Positions 30,025-39,794 of a stretch of DNA of 60,919 nt are shown here, piece by piece. Every line of letters starts with the position of its first letter. Position 1 is the stretch's first letter. The notes under the pieces were generated by a model that worked only from the letters and a program-made list of their open reading frames with translations, searched no databases and had not been told where the DNA came from. The DNA is taken from positions 1 to 60,919 of the forward strand of contig NZ_BJLR01000045.1 of assembly GCF_006538745.1 (NCBI RefSeq), in the 5' to 3' direction. A program made the translations under genes and the position numbers. This DNA comes from Cellulomonas cellasea (lineage in GTDB: Bacteria; Actinomycetota; Actinomycetes; Actinomycetales; Cellulomonadaceae).

Positions 30025-30041
30025 GTCCCGGAAGGACCCCC

Positions 30042-31640
<1,599 letters not shown>

Positions 31641-31722
31641 CGGGAGGCGGTCCGGGCGGCCGTCGCCGGAGGGGAGCCGGCCCGCACGCGCGCCCCGGCG
31701 CGGCGGTCGGCCCGGCGGGACG

Positions 31723-32628
31723 TCAGCGCAGCTGGGCGTCGATCAGCGCGTCCTCGACGTCCTCGGCGCTCGGGCCGCGGTCGCGTCGAGCGGGGCGCGG
31801 AGCGCGGGACGCGGCGGGCGGTGTGCCGTCGTCCCCGGGACCCGGTGCCCCTGCCCCGTCGGGCTCGTCCTCGTCGGCGACGCGCGCGTCGACCAGCTCG
31901 CGCCGCGCCAGCACGCAGAAGCCGACGAGCGCCCCGAGCGCGAACGTCCACCACTGGAACGCGTAGGACAGGTGCGAGCCGGGGTCGGTGCTCGGCGCCG
32001 GCAGCGGGACGAGGGCCTGGACGGGCGCCGGGTCCTCGTCGGCGAGCGCGCCGTACGCGCGGTACGGGGTCCGGCCGTCGAGCGCCGACCCGTCCGGCGC
32101 CTGGTCGAGCACCTGCGCGACCGAGATCGCCTGGACCTGGCCGGCCGCCGCCGCACGCGCGCGCGGCTCGTCGAGCCGGAGCCGGACGGTGACCTCGACG
32201 GTCCCGGCCGGGGGAGCGGGCACGTCGACGGCCGCCGAGCCGTCGGTCCCCATCCCGACGAACCCGCGGTTCACGACGAGCACCGCGCCCGGCTCCCCGC
32301 CCTCCTCGATGAGGAGCGGGACGAGCACGTGGTACCCGGGCGTGCTCTCGACCGGCCGGTTGCGCAGCAGCACGGTGGCCTCGGGCAGGTAGCGCCCGGT
32401 CACGACCGCCCGGCGCCACACGTCGTCCGTCGCGAGCGCGGCATCGGCCGCCGGCAGCACCTCGTCGAGCGGCACCGGCTCCGCGGCGTAGTTCCGCTCG
32501 ACGACCCGGATGAGCGCGTCGCGCGCGACGTGCCGGTTCCACTGCCAGCGGCCCGCGAACGCGCAGCCGGTCGCGACGACGAGAGCGACGAGCACGAGCG
32601 CGAGCGCGCGGCGGACGTGCGGGCTCAC
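31723..32628 (-). CDS. SURF1 family cytochrome oxidase assembly protein
   Basis: 301 residues. The usual SURF1 layout: an N-terminal membrane helix (about 8-27) followed by GRWQWNRHVARDALI, an outside domain with VLLRNRPVESTPGYHVLVPL and VNRGFV, and a second helix near 230-250 (FQWWTFALGALVGFCVLARREL). A disordered acidic tail of about 45 residues follows. SURF1 helps insert heme A in cytochrome aa3 oxidase and so fits functionally with ctaA. GTG start overlaps the stop of the gene upstream by four bases. Confidence 0.92.
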   Translation of the reverse strand: MSPHVRRALALVLVALVVATGCAFAGRWQWNRHVARDALIRVVERNYAAEPVPLDEVLPAADAALATDDVWRRAVVTGRYLPEATVLLRNRPVESTPGYHVLVPLLIEEGGEPGAVLVVNRGFVGMGTDGSAAVDVPAPPAGTVEVTVRLRLDEPRARAAAAGQVQAISVAQVLDQAPDGSALDGRTPYRAYGALADEDPAPVQALVPLPAPSTDPGSHLSYAFQWWTFALGALVGFCVLARRELVDARVADEDEPDGAGAPGPGDDGTPPAASRAPRPARRDRGPSAEDVEDALIDAQLR

Positions 32629-32867
32629 GGCGTCCCGGCCACCTCGAGCTCACCGACGGGCACGGCGCCGCGCAGGAACCCGCGCACGTCGAGGTAGGAG
32701 CTCAGGTGCTCGCGGTGCTCGTCGCACGCGAGCCAGACCTTGCGGCGCTCGGGCGTGTGCAGCTTCGGGTTGTTCCACAGCAGGCCCCAGGCGGCCTCGG
32801 CGCGGCAGCCGCGACGCGAGCACACGAGCTCGTCGACCGCGTCGGGGGTGGGCTGCAGGAGGCTCAT
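32625..32867 (-). CDS. 80-residue putative zinc-ribbon protein
   Basis: Small soluble protein with LVCSRRGCRAEAAWGLLWNNP and KVWLACDEHREHLSSYLD. Two Cys four apart, plus a later C-x2-H, would make a zinc site. No function recognised; similar small proteins in actinobacteria are often mislabelled as acetone carboxylase. ATG at 32867 overlaps the DUF3099 stop, and its stop overlaps the SURF1 GTG, so the three are coupled. Confidence 0.8.
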   Translation of the reverse strand: MSLLQPTPDAVDELVCSRRGCRAEAAWGLLWNNPKLHTPERRKVWLACDEHREHLSSYLDVRGFLRGAVPVGELEVAGTP

Positions 32868-33238
32868 CGGGGTCCTCGGGATCCTCGGGGACTGCTCGGG
32901 TCCGGGTGGTCGGCGGGGTCGGCCGGACCGGCGCCGTCCTCGGGGCGCGCGGAGATCGCGCGGGTGTCCAGGTAGGTCGGTGCCCGGTCGACGCGCTCGC
33001 GGCCCGCGTTCGCGAACAGCACCGCGACGTAGGGCAGCACGACCGCGCCGACGATGAACAGCAGCGACACCCACGCGGGCACGACGCCCCACAGGACGAC
33101 CGCGAGCACGAAGCACAGCGTGCGGATGCCCATCTGCAGCAGGTACCGGCGGGTGCGCCGCGCGAGGTCGTCAGCGAGCGGTTCCGGCGCGGACGTGATG
33201 CTGATCACGTCGTCCGTCTCACGGCTCTTCCTTCTCAC
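32864..33238 (-). CDS. DUF3099 membrane protein
   Basis: 124 residues. The DUF3099 core starts with ISITSAPEPLADDLARRTRRY, followed by two membrane helices (about 43-85, CFVLAVVLWGVVPAWVSLLF) and a charged disordered tail. Function unknown; the family is confined to Actinobacteria. The GTG at 33238 is favoured because a TACCAT -10 lies exactly 6 bases before it. Leads the DUF3099-zinc ribbon-SURF1 operon. Confidence 0.85.
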   Translation of the reverse strand: MRRKSRETDDVISITSAPEPLADDLARRTRRYLLQMGIRTLCFVLAVVLWGVVPAWVSLLFIVGAVVLPYVAVLFANAGRERVDRAPTYLDTRAISARPEDGAGPADPADHPDPSSPRGSRGPR

Positions 33239-33244
33239 CTCACG

Positions 33245-33250
33245 ATGGTA
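33245..33250 (-). promoter_or_regulatory. -10 TACCAT of the DUF3099-SURF1 operon
   Basis: Minus-strand TACCAT, 6 bases, GTG. Candidate leaderless promoter, back to back with that of fabG. Confidence 0.6.
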
Positions 33251-33333
33251 GTCCGGTGTCGTTGTGGGCACCCGACAAGGGCGGCGCGCCATCTCGCGCG
33301 CGGGCGTCACCGACGCCCGGCCCGCGTGTCGGA

Positions 33334-33339
33334 TACCGT
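33334..33339 (+). promoter_or_regulatory. -10 TACCGT of fabG
   Basis: TACCGT, 8 bases, GTG of fabG; no ribosome site. Candidate leaderless promoter. The spacing supports the GTG at 33348 over earlier in-frame codons. Confidence 0.6.
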
Positions 33340-33347
33340 CGGATCTC

Positions 33348-34079
33348 GTGCCGCAGACTCCAGCAGGTGAGAACGGACCCCGCAGCATCCTCGTCACGGG
33401 TGCCAACCGGGGCATCGGCCGCGCGATCGCGGAGCGCTTCGTCGCGTCCGGCGACAAGGTCGCCACGATCTACCGCAGCGGCGACCTGCCCGACGGCGTG
33501 CTCGGGGTGACGGGCGACGTGCGCGACACGGCCGCCGTCGACGCCGCGTTCGCCGAGGTCGAGGCCGCGCACGGGCCGGTCGAGGTGCTCGTCGCCAACG
33601 CCGGCATCACGCGCGACCAGCTCCTCATGCGGATGACCGACGAGGAGTTCGAGCAGGTCCTCGACGTCAACCTGACGGGGGCGTTCCGCTGCGTGCGCCG
33701 CGCGTCCAAGGGCATGATCCGGCTGCGCCGGGGACGCATCGTGCTCGTCTCCTCGGTCGTGGGGCTCTACGGCTCACCGGGCCAGGTCAACTACGCGGCG
33801 TCCAAGGCCGGGCTCGTCGGCATGGCCCGCTCCATCACGCGCGAGCTCGGCGGACGCGGGATCACCGCGAACGTCGTCGCGCCGGGCTTCATCGACACCG
33901 CGATGACCGCCGAGCTGCCCGCCGAGCGCCAGGACGCCTACAAGGCCTCGATCCCCGCCGGTCGCTTCGGCCACGCCGACGAGATCGCCGCAGCCGTGCA
34001 CTTCCTCGCCTCGCCCGACGCCGCCTACGTCTCGGGGGCCGTCCTCCCCGTCGACGGCGGCCTCGGCATGGGCCACTGA
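33348..34079 (+). CDS. fabG: 3-oxoacyl-ACP reductase FabG
   Basis: 243-residue short-chain dehydrogenase of fatty-acid elongation, using NADPH. Cofactor loop VTGANRGIGRAIAERF, NAGITRDQLLMRM, and the catalytic Ser-Tyr-Lys in VSSVVGLYGSPGQVNYAASKAG. The C-terminal VNVVAPGF-like segment reads ANVVAPGFIDTAM. GTG at 33348 sits 8 bases after a -10. The fabG-fabI pair corresponds to fabG1(mabA)-inhA of mycobacteria, although mycolic acids are not expected here. Confidence 0.94.
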   Translation: MPQTPAGENGPRSILVTGANRGIGRAIAERFVASGDKVATIYRSGDLPDGVLGVTGDVRDTAAVDAAFAEVEAAHGPVEVLVANAGITRDQLLMRMTDEEFEQVLDVNLTGAFRCVRRASKGMIRLRRGRIVLVSSVVGLYGSPGQVNYAASKAGLVGMARSITRELGGRGITANVVAPGFIDTAMTAELPAERQDAYKASIPAGRFGHADEIAAAVHFLASPDAAYVSGAVLPVDGGLGMGH

Positions 34080-34114
34080 CCCCCTCTCGACTCCACCGGA
34101 ACGGAACCGCACCC

Positions 34115-34885
34115 ATGGGTCTGCTCGACGGCAAGAAGCTCCTCGTGACCGGCGTCCTCACGGACGGCTCGATCGCGTTCCACGTCGCCCGCCTCGCCCA
34201 GGAGCAGGGTGCGCAGGTCGTGCTCACGTCCTTCGGGCGCCAGTTCCGCCTGACGCAGGCGATCGCCCGCCGGCTGCCGGCCGAGGCGCCCGTCGTGCAG
34301 CTCGACGTCACGTCGGCCGAGGACCTCGCCGCGCTCGCGGACCGCGTGCGTGAGCTCGGGATCGACCGCCTCGACGGCGTCGTGCACTCGATCGGCTTCG
34401 CGCCGCAGTCCGTCATGGGCGGCAACTTCCTCGCCGGGGAGTGGGAGGACGTCGCGACCGCTGTGCACGTGTCCGCGTACTCGCTCAAGGCGCTCGCGGT
34501 CGCCGCGCAGCCGCTGCTCACGTCGGGCGGCTCGATCGTCGGGCTGACGTTCGACGCGCGCTACGCCTGGCCGGTGTACGACTGGATGGGCGTCGCCAAG
34601 GCCGCGTTCGAGTCGACGGCCCGCTACCTCGCGCGCGACCTCGGCCCGCACGGCATCCGCGTCAACCTCGTCTCGGCGGGCCCGATCCGCACGACCGCCG
34701 CGAAGTCGATCCCCGGGTTCGAGGCCATGGAGGGCGGCTGGCCCGAGCGCGCGCCGCTCGGCTGGGACGTGCACGACCCGGAGCCGACGGCCCGCGCCGT
34801 CGCCGCGCTGCTGTCCGACTGGTTCCCGGCGACGACCGGCGAGATCGTGCACGTCGACGGCGGCGTGCACGCGATGGGCCTGTAG
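34115..34885 (+). CDS. fabI: enoyl-ACP reductase, InhA-type FabI
   Basis: 256 residues, NADH-dependent last reductive step of fatty-acid elongation. VTGVLTDGSIAFHVARLAQE is the variant cofactor loop of FabI/InhA. The catalytic Tyr and Lys are in WPVYDWMGVAKAAFES (Tyr and Lys seven apart, as in InhA). VVHSIGFAP and GPIRTTAAKSIPGFE follow the family. ATG with a GGAACGGAACC region upstream, 35 bases after fabG. Confidence 0.95.
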   Translation: MGLLDGKKLLVTGVLTDGSIAFHVARLAQEQGAQVVLTSFGRQFRLTQAIARRLPAEAPVVQLDVTSAEDLAALADRVRELGIDRLDGVVHSIGFAPQSVMGGNFLAGEWEDVATAVHVSAYSLKALAVAAQPLLTSGGSIVGLTFDARYAWPVYDWMGVAKAAFESTARYLARDLGPHGIRVNLVSAGPIRTTAAKSIPGFEAMEGGWPERAPLGWDVHDPEPTARAVAALLSDWFPATTGEIVHVDGGVHAMGL

Positions 34886-34888
34886 CCC

Positions 34889-35416
34889 GTGGCCGGGACG
34901 TCACCGGTCGCCCGGCGGCTCGTGCTCCTGCGGCACGCGAAGGCCGAGCCGGGCGGGGTGCTCGACGACCACGTCCGCACCCTCGCGCTCGAGGGCCGGC
35001 GCCAGGCGGCGCTGGTCGGGGCGAGCCTGCGCGAGGCGGGTCTCGTGCCGGACGTCGTGCTGTGCTCGTCGTCGGTCCGCACGCGCCAGACGTGGGACGT
35101 CGCCCGCAACGCGCTCGGTGCGGACGCCGGGCACGTGGAGGTGAGCGACGAGCTCTACACGGCGGGCGCGCGCGAGCTGCTCGAGCTCGTGCGGTCCGTC
35201 GACCCGGAGGCGCGCACGGTGCTGCTCGTCGGCCACGAGCCGACGGTCTCCCAGGCCGCTGCGCTCCTCGCGGGCCCCGGCTCGGACGAGACGGCCCAGC
35301 TGCGCGTGCGCACCGGGGTCCCGACGGCGAGCTACTCGGTGCTCGAGACCGACGTCGCGTGGTCCGCCCTCGAGCCGGACGGCGCACGGCTGCTGCGCCT
35401 CGTCACCGCCGACTGA
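34889..35416 (+). CDS. SixA-like phosphohistidine phosphatase
   Basis: 175-residue histidine phosphatase of the RHG superfamily. The catalytic LVLLRHAKAEPG has Ala where many have Gly. A second His lies in LLVGHEPTVSQAA, and the Arg in SSSVRTRQTWD. Similar to SixA, but the natural substrate here is unknown. GTG starts three bases after the fabI stop, so it is probably cotranscribed. It converges on serB. Confidence 0.88.
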   Translation: MAGTSPVARRLVLLRHAKAEPGGVLDDHVRTLALEGRRQAALVGASLREAGLVPDVVLCSSSVRTRQTWDVARNALGADAGHVEVSDELYTAGARELLELVRSVDPEARTVLLVGHEPTVSQAAALLAGPGSDETAQLRVRTGVPTASYSVLETDVAWSALEPDGARLLRLVTAD

Positions 35417-35417
35417 C

Positions 35418-35437
35418 GTCGCGCCGCGGCCCGCGAC
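35418..35437. terminator. small hairpin between sixA and serB
   Basis: GTCGCG pairs with CGCGAC over an 8-base loop between the two convergent genes. Only six base pairs, so weak. Confidence 0.3.
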
Positions 35438-35441
35438 AGGC

Positions 35442-36122
35442 TCAGGCGAACGGCCCGAGCGCGAGCACCTCGTCGAGCCGCGCGCCCAGCACCGCGTCGG
35501 CCTGCGCACACACGACCGGCTTGGCGTTGAACGCGACCCCGAACGCCGCCACGGCGATCATGTCGAGGTCGTTCGCGCCGTCACCGATCGCGACCGTGCG
35601 GTCCAGCGGGATCTGCTCGGCCGCCGCGAGCTCGCGCAGGAAGTCGGCCTTCGCGGCGCGGTCGACGACCGGTCCGCGGACCCGGCCCGTGAGCACGCCG
35701 TCCTGCGTCTCGAGCGCGTTGGCCCGGAAGCGCGTGATCCCGAGGCGTGCGGCGAGCGGCGCGACGACCTCGACGAAGCCCCCGGAGACGAGCCCGAGCG
35801 GCCAGTCCCGGCGGGCGAGCTCCGCGACGAGCTCCTCCGCGCCGGGCGAGAGCTCGACCGCAGCGAGGACGTCGTCGAACACGCCGACCGGCAGCCCCGC
35901 GAGGGCCGCGACGCGCGCGTGCAGCGACGCCGCGAAGTCCAGCTCGCCGCGCATCGCCCGCTCGGTGATCTCGGTGACCTCCGCGCGCGTGCCCGCGTGG
36001 TCGGCGAGGAGCTCGATGACCTCGCCCGTGATGAGGGTCGAGTCGACGTCCATCACGACGAGGTGCCGCGCGCGGTCGGCGTCGGGGCGGGCGTCGGCGG
36101 CGGCGGCAGGCACGGTGGTCAC
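35442..36122 (-). CDS. serB: phosphoserine phosphatase
   Basis: 226-residue HAD phosphatase for the last step of serine synthesis. Motif I is VVMDVDSTLITGEVIELLA (DxDxT), motif II is LGLVSGGFVEVV, and motifs III and IV are AIGDGANDLDMI with the preceding Lys in RAAKADFL. FNAKPVV near the end is typical of SerB. It lacks the N-terminal ACT domains seen in mycobacterial SerB2. GTG at 36122 follows a TACCCT -10 by 7 bases. Confidence 0.95.
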   Translation of the reverse strand: MTTVPAAAADARPDADRARHLVVMDVDSTLITGEVIELLADHAGTRAEVTEITERAMRGELDFAASLHARVAALAGLPVGVFDDVLAAVELSPGAEELVAELARRDWPLGLVSGGFVEVVAPLAARLGITRFRANALETQDGVLTGRVRGPVVDRAAKADFLRELAAAEQIPLDRTVAIGDGANDLDMIAVAAFGVAFNAKPVVCAQADAVLGARLDEVLALGPFA

Positions 36123-36129
36123 GCGAGGC

Positions 36130-36135
36130 AGGGTA
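36130..36135 (-). promoter_or_regulatory. -10 TACCCT of serB
   Basis: Minus-strand TACCCT, 7 bases, GTG. Candidate leaderless promoter. Confidence 0.55.
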
Positions 36136-36244
36136 GCCCCGGGCCCCTGCGGGCCGTCGCGCGCGTTCAGCCCTCGACGCCCGGGCCGGCGAACCGTCCG
36201 CCGGCTGGGCCGACGGGCGCGGGAGCTGCCGCGCCCGAGCGGCC

Positions 36245-37486
36245 TCAGCTCTCGATGACGTGGCCCTTGGGCACGACGGTGATGCCCGACTCCGTCACGG
36301 TGAACCCGCGCGCGAGGTCGTGCTCACGGTCGAGCCCGATCCGGGCGCGCTCGGGGACCACGACGTTCTTGTCGATGATCGCCCGGTGCACCTGCGCGTA
36401 GCGCTGGACCTGCACCCCGTCCATGAGGACCGAGTCCGTCACCTGTGCCCACGAGTGCAGGTGCGTGAACGGGGACAGGATCGACCCGGACACGGTCGCA
36501 CCCGAGACGAGCACGCCGGGGGAGACGATCGAGTCGGCCGCGTGGCCCAGGCGTCCCGGTCCCGCGTGCACGAACTTGGCGGGCGGCAGGCCCGTGTAGC
36601 CCGTGAACACCGGCCACGAGTCGTTGTACAGGTTGAAGACCGGCTCGATCGAGATGAGGTCCTGGTTCGCGTCGTAGTACGAATCGAGCGTCCCCACGTC
36701 GCGCCAGTAGTCGCGGTCGCGGTCGGTCGAGCCCGGGACGTCGTTCTTGATGAAGTCGTAGACCGCCGCCGTGCCCTTCTCGACGAACGCGGGCACGAGG
36801 TCCCCACCCATGTCGTGGCGTGAGTTCGGGTCCGCCGCGTCGGCCGTGACCGCCGCGATGAGCGCGTCGGCGTTGATGACGTAGTTGCCCATCGAGGCGA
36901 AGATCTCGTCCGGCGAGCCCGGGACCGCGACGGGGTCGCTCGGCTTCTCGCGGAACGCCGCGATCCGGACCGGGTCGCTCGGGTCGGTCTCGATGACGCC
37001 GAACTGGTCGGCCATCCCGATCGGCTGGCGGATGCCGGCGACCGTGATCTCTGCGCCCGACTCGACGTGCTGGTCGACCATCTGGGAGAAGTCCATGCGG
37101 TACACGTGGTCGGCGCCCACCACGACGACGATGTCGGGGCGCTCGTCCTCGATGATGTTGAGGCACTGGTAGATCGCGTCGGCGCTGCCGAGGTACCAGT
37201 GCTTGCCGACCCGCTGCTGCGCGGGCACCGGGGCGACGTAGTTGCCGAGCAGCGTCGACATGCGCCACGTCTTGGCGACGTGCCGGTCGAGGCTGTGCGA
37301 CTTGTACTGCGTCAGCACGACGATGTGCAGGTAGTGGGAGTTCACGAGGTTCGACAGCGCGAAGTCCACCAGCCGGTAGATGCCGCCGAAGGGCACGGCG
37401 GGTTTGGCCCGTGCCGCCGTCAGCGGCATGAGCCGCTTGCCTTCCCCACCTGCGAGGACGATTGCCAGGACGCGCGGCGCTGCCAT
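36245..37486 (-). CDS. glgC: glucose-1-phosphate adenylyltransferase
   Basis: 413 residues. Makes ADP-glucose for glycogen. Nucleotide loop [25 protein letters not shown] (residues 11-35 in part), [13 protein letters not shown], and the later FREKPSDP and [13 protein letters not shown] blocks. The C-terminal third is a left-handed beta-helix ([20 protein letters not shown]). The ATG lies 7 bases after a TAGGGT -10 on the minus strand. It is divergent from glgA, with 116 bases between them. Confidence 0.97.
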   Translation of the reverse strand: MAAPRVLAIVLAGGEGKRLMPLTAARAKPAVPFGGIYRLVDFALSNLVNSHYLHIVVLTQYKSHSLDRHVAKTWRMSTLLGNYVAPVPAQQRVGKHWYLGSADAIYQCLNIIEDERPDIVVVVGADHVYRMDFSQMVDQHVESGAEITVAGIRQPIGMADQFGVIETDPSDPVRIAAFREKPSDPVAVPGSPDEIFASMGNYVINADALIAAVTADAADPNSRHDMGGDLVPAFVEKGTAAVYDFIKNDVPGSTDRDRDYWRDVGTLDSYYDANQDLISIEPVFNLYNDSWPVFTGYTGLPPAKFVHAGPGRLGHAADSIVSPGVLVSGATVSGSILSPFTHLHSWAQVTDSVLMDGVQVQRYAQVHRAIIDKNVVVPERARIGLDREHDLARGFTVTESGITVVPKGHVIES

Positions 37487-37493
37487 GGGACAG

Positions 37494-37499
37494 ACCCTA
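37494..37499 (-). promoter_or_regulatory. -10 TAGGGT of glgC
   Basis: Minus-strand TAGGGT, 7 bases, ATG. Candidate leaderless promoter. Confidence 0.6.
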
Positions 37500-37541
37500 G
37501 GCCTCCACCGTTCCCGAGGCGAGGTGAACGCCGCGAAGGAC

Positions 37542-37547
37542 TAGCGT
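37542..37547 (+). promoter_or_regulatory. -10 TAGCGT of glgA
   Basis: TAGCGT gives a leader of about 48 bases before the glgA ATG, which has its own GGAGAGGGG site. So the divergent glgC and glgA differ in leader type. Confidence 0.45.
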
Positions 37548-37602
37548 GTCGCACGGTGGACGGGGCGGCCCCGGCCCGCCGATCAGGTGGAGAGGGGACA
37601 CG

Positions 37603-38814
37603 ATGCGAGTCGACCTGCTGACCAGGGAGTACCCGCCCCACGTGTACGGCGGGGCGGGGGTGCACGTCGCCGAGCTGGCGGCCGTGCTGAGGCGCAGCAT
37701 CGACGTGCGCGTGCACTGCTTCGACGGTCCGCGCGAAGAGGCAGACGTGCACGGGTACGACGTCCCGGCCGAGCTCGCCGGCGCGAACGCGGCGCTCGCG
37801 ACGATGGGCGTCGACCTGCAGATCGCGGCGCACCTCGAGGGCGCCGACCTGGTGCACTCCCACACCTGGTACGCGAACCTCGCGGGCCACCTCGGCGGTC
37901 TCCTCAACGGCGTGCCGCACGTGGTCTCGGCGCACAGCCTCGAGCCGCTGCGCCCGTGGAAGGCCGAGCAGCTCGGCGGCGGGTACGCGCTGTCGAGCTG
38001 GGTCGAGCGGACCGCGTTCGAGGCGGCCGCCGGCGTCATCGCGGTGAGCGGTGGCATGCGCGCCGACATCCTGCGCAGCTACCCGGCGATCGACCCGGAC
38101 CGGGTGCACGTCGTGCACAACGGCATCGACCTGGCGGGCTGGCAGCGCCCGACCGACGACGCGGCGCTCGCCGAGGCCGACGCCGTGGTGCGTCGTCTGG
38201 GCATCGACCCCGACCGACCGTCCGTGGTGTTCGTCGGGCGCATCACCCGCCAGAAGGGCCTGCCGTACCTGCTGCGCGCGGCCGACCTGCTGCCGCCCGA
38301 CGTGCAGCTCGTGCTGTGCGCCGGTGCGCCGGACACCCCGCAGATCATGGCCGAGGTCACCGGGCTCGTCGACGAGCTGCGTGCCCGCCGCGGCGGCGGG
38401 GTCGTGTGGATCGAGCAGATGCTCCCGCGGCCCGAGCTCGTCGCGGTGCTCGCGGCCGGCACGGTGTTCGTGTGCCCGTCGGTCTACGAGCCGCTCGGCA
38501 TCGTCAACCTCGAGGCGATGGCGGTCGGGCTGCCGGTCGTCGGCTCCGCGACGGGCGGGATCCCCGAGGTCGTCGACGACGGCGTCACGGGCTGGCTCGT
38601 GCCGATCGAGCAGGTGCAGGACGGCACCGGGACGCCGCTCGACCCCGAGACGTTCGTCGCCGACCTCGGCGCGGCGCTCGTCGAGGCCGTCTCGGACCCG
38701 GCGCGGGCCGCCGAGCGTGGCGTCGCGTCGCGCCGGCGCGTCGAGGACCACTTCTCGTGGAACGCGGTCGCCGAGCGGACGATCGACGTCTACCGGAGCG
38801 TGCTGGGGGCCTGA
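37603..38814 (+). CDS. glgA: actinobacterial GT4 glycogen synthase
   Basis: 403 residues. Adds glucose from ADP-glucose to alpha-glucan; in mycobacteria this GT4 type also makes maltose-1-phosphate (GlgM). N-terminal TREYPPHVYGGAGVHVAELA, the donor domain VVFVGRITRQKGLPYLLRAA and the EX7E motif EPLGIVNLE are seen. ATG at 37603 follows GGAGAGGGG. The divergent layout with glgC is the common actinobacterial arrangement. Confidence 0.93.
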   Translation: MRVDLLTREYPPHVYGGAGVHVAELAAVLRRSIDVRVHCFDGPREEADVHGYDVPAELAGANAALATMGVDLQIAAHLEGADLVHSHTWYANLAGHLGGLLNGVPHVVSAHSLEPLRPWKAEQLGGGYALSSWVERTAFEAAAGVIAVSGGMRADILRSYPAIDPDRVHVVHNGIDLAGWQRPTDDAALAEADAVVRRLGIDPDRPSVVFVGRITRQKGLPYLLRAADLLPPDVQLVLCAGAPDTPQIMAEVTGLVDELRARRGGGVVWIEQMLPRPELVAVLAAGTVFVCPSVYEPLGIVNLEAMAVGLPVVGSATGGIPEVVDDGVTGWLVPIEQVQDGTGTPLDPETFVADLGAALVEAVSDPARAAERGVASRRRVEDHFSWNAVAERTIDVYRSVLGA

Positions 38815-38856
38815 GCGGGTCGTCGGGCCACCGGCGACGGGTGCCAGGCCCCGCAG

Positions 38857-38909
38857 CGCCGGCCGCGGGCTGCCCGGGCGAGCGTGGACGACGGCGTGGG
38901 CGGCCGGCG
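38857..38909. terminator. inverted repeat between glgA and the next convergent gene
   Basis: CGCCGGCCGC (38857-38866) and GCGGCCGGCG (38900-38909) are perfect 10-base arms around 33 bases. Possible bidirectional terminator. Confidence 0.35.
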
Positions 38910-38920
38910 GCGTCCGGGGC

Positions 38921-39709
38921 TCAGAACGCGTCGGGCACGTGCGTGGCCGACGACATCGCGCGGCGGGCCGCCCGGTCGACCTCCCGCAGCGCGGTCGAGC
39001 GCTGGTCGGCCTGCCACAGGTTGACGGCGCCGCCGTCGTCCGCGGTCGCGAGCCGCACGATCGCCCGCAGCCGGGCCGCGCTCGCGAGCACCCGCACGCG
39101 CCGGCCCTCGAGCGTCGGCGGCAGGCCCCAGCCGGGGTCGACGTCGCTGCGCAGGGCGGCGATGGCCTCGGCCGCGTCGGGCCGCCACCGGGCCACGTCG
39201 AGCGACGCGAGCGCCTCGGTCGCCTGGATGAGCGCGGTGCGCAGGTCCCGCTCGGCCTCGGCGAGCGTGCCGACCTGCCCGACGAGCGCCGGGCGCCAGT
39301 CCGGGACGCGCGCGACCTCCCACGTGACGAGGTGCCCGGGCTCGTACGCGCTGCCGAACGCCTCGACGCGCGGGACGGCGGCGAACGTCCCGTGCAGCCC
39401 GTGCACGAGCACGCACTCTCCCGCGAGCACCGCGGGCCCGGCGACGGCTGCGGGCGCACCGCCCGGGTCGCCGGGGACCGGCAGGGCGGCGGCCGCGGCA
39501 CGGGGGCCCGCGGCCCAGGCGGCGACGAGGTCCGGCAGGGTCGCGGCGGCCCCGAGGTCGGTGCCCTCGCCGACCTGGACGGTGTGCGGCTCGTCGTCGC
39601 CCTGGACGGCGGCGACGGCTCGCTGCACGGGCGTCGAGCCCGAGCCGATCTCCTGCAGCCAGAGCGCGAGCAGCACGGAGCGCGGCAGGGCGAGCACCGA
39701 GTGATCCAC
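38921..39709 (-). CDS. hypothetical protein
   Basis: 262 residues, not recognised. Ala/Val-rich and soluble-looking. The middle carries ECVLVHGLHGTFAAVPRVEA, and the C-terminal half has helices rich in Ala, Arg and Leu (AERDLRTALIQATEALASL, AARLRAIVRLATADD). It has no signal peptide and no membrane helix. The reading frame agrees with the codon bias of neighbours. GTG at 39709 is strongly suggested by a TACCGT -10 exactly 6 bases before it. Back to back with a lone ABC ATPase, which hints at a shared role. Confidence 0.75.
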   Translation of the reverse strand: MDHSVLALPRSVLLALWLQEIGSGSTPVQRAVAAVQGDDEPHTVQVGEGTDLGAAATLPDLVAAWAAGPRAAAAALPVPGDPGGAPAAVAGPAVLAGECVLVHGLHGTFAAVPRVEAFGSAYEPGHLVTWEVARVPDWRPALVGQVGTLAEAERDLRTALIQATEALASLDVARWRPDAAEAIAALRSDVDPGWGLPPTLEGRRVRVLASAARLRAIVRLATADDGGAVNLWQADQRSTALREVDRAARRAMSSATHVPDAF

Positions 39710-39715
39710 CGCACC

Positions 39716-39721
39716 ACGGTA
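39716..39721 (-). promoter_or_regulatory. -10 TACCGT of the hypothetical gene
   Basis: Minus-strand TACCGT, 6 bases, GTG. Candidate leaderless promoter. Confidence 0.6.
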
Positions 39722-39780
39722 CGACGCGGACCGCCGTGATCCGGGCACGCCCCGGTGACGTCCGGCCCGCCCGCGCCGAC

Positions 39781-39786
39781 TAAGGT
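39781..39786 (+). promoter_or_regulatory. -10 TAAGGT of the lone ABC ATPase
   Basis: TAAGGT, 8 bases, ATG at 39795. The spacing favours this ATG over the GTG at 39789. Confidence 0.55.
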
Positions 39787-39794
39787 CGGTGCCC

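Larger units (their letters stand above)
29704..30041. other. 338-base intergenic region, bioY / ABC-F
   Basis: No gene is supported here. It contains the divergent promoters of bioY (not identifiable) and the ABC-F gene: TAGACT at 29916-29921, a GGAGGA at 29965-29970 with no start codon behind it, a 9-bp hairpin at 29995-30024, and the GGAAGGA ribosome site at about 30030. A reading frame from GTG 29933 runs on into the ABC-F gene out of frame and is not convincing. Confidence 0.6.

Noticed and set aside
29933-30041. Upstream peptide in the ABC-F leader
   Set aside because: The GTG frame has no ribosome site and does not stop before the main gene. The GGAGGA at 29965 has no start codon behind it.
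39789-39794. GTG start two codons before the lone ABC ATPase ATG
   Set aside because: With the -10 at 39781-39786 the GTG would lie only 2 bases after the promoter element, so it would be upstream of or at the edge of the transcript.
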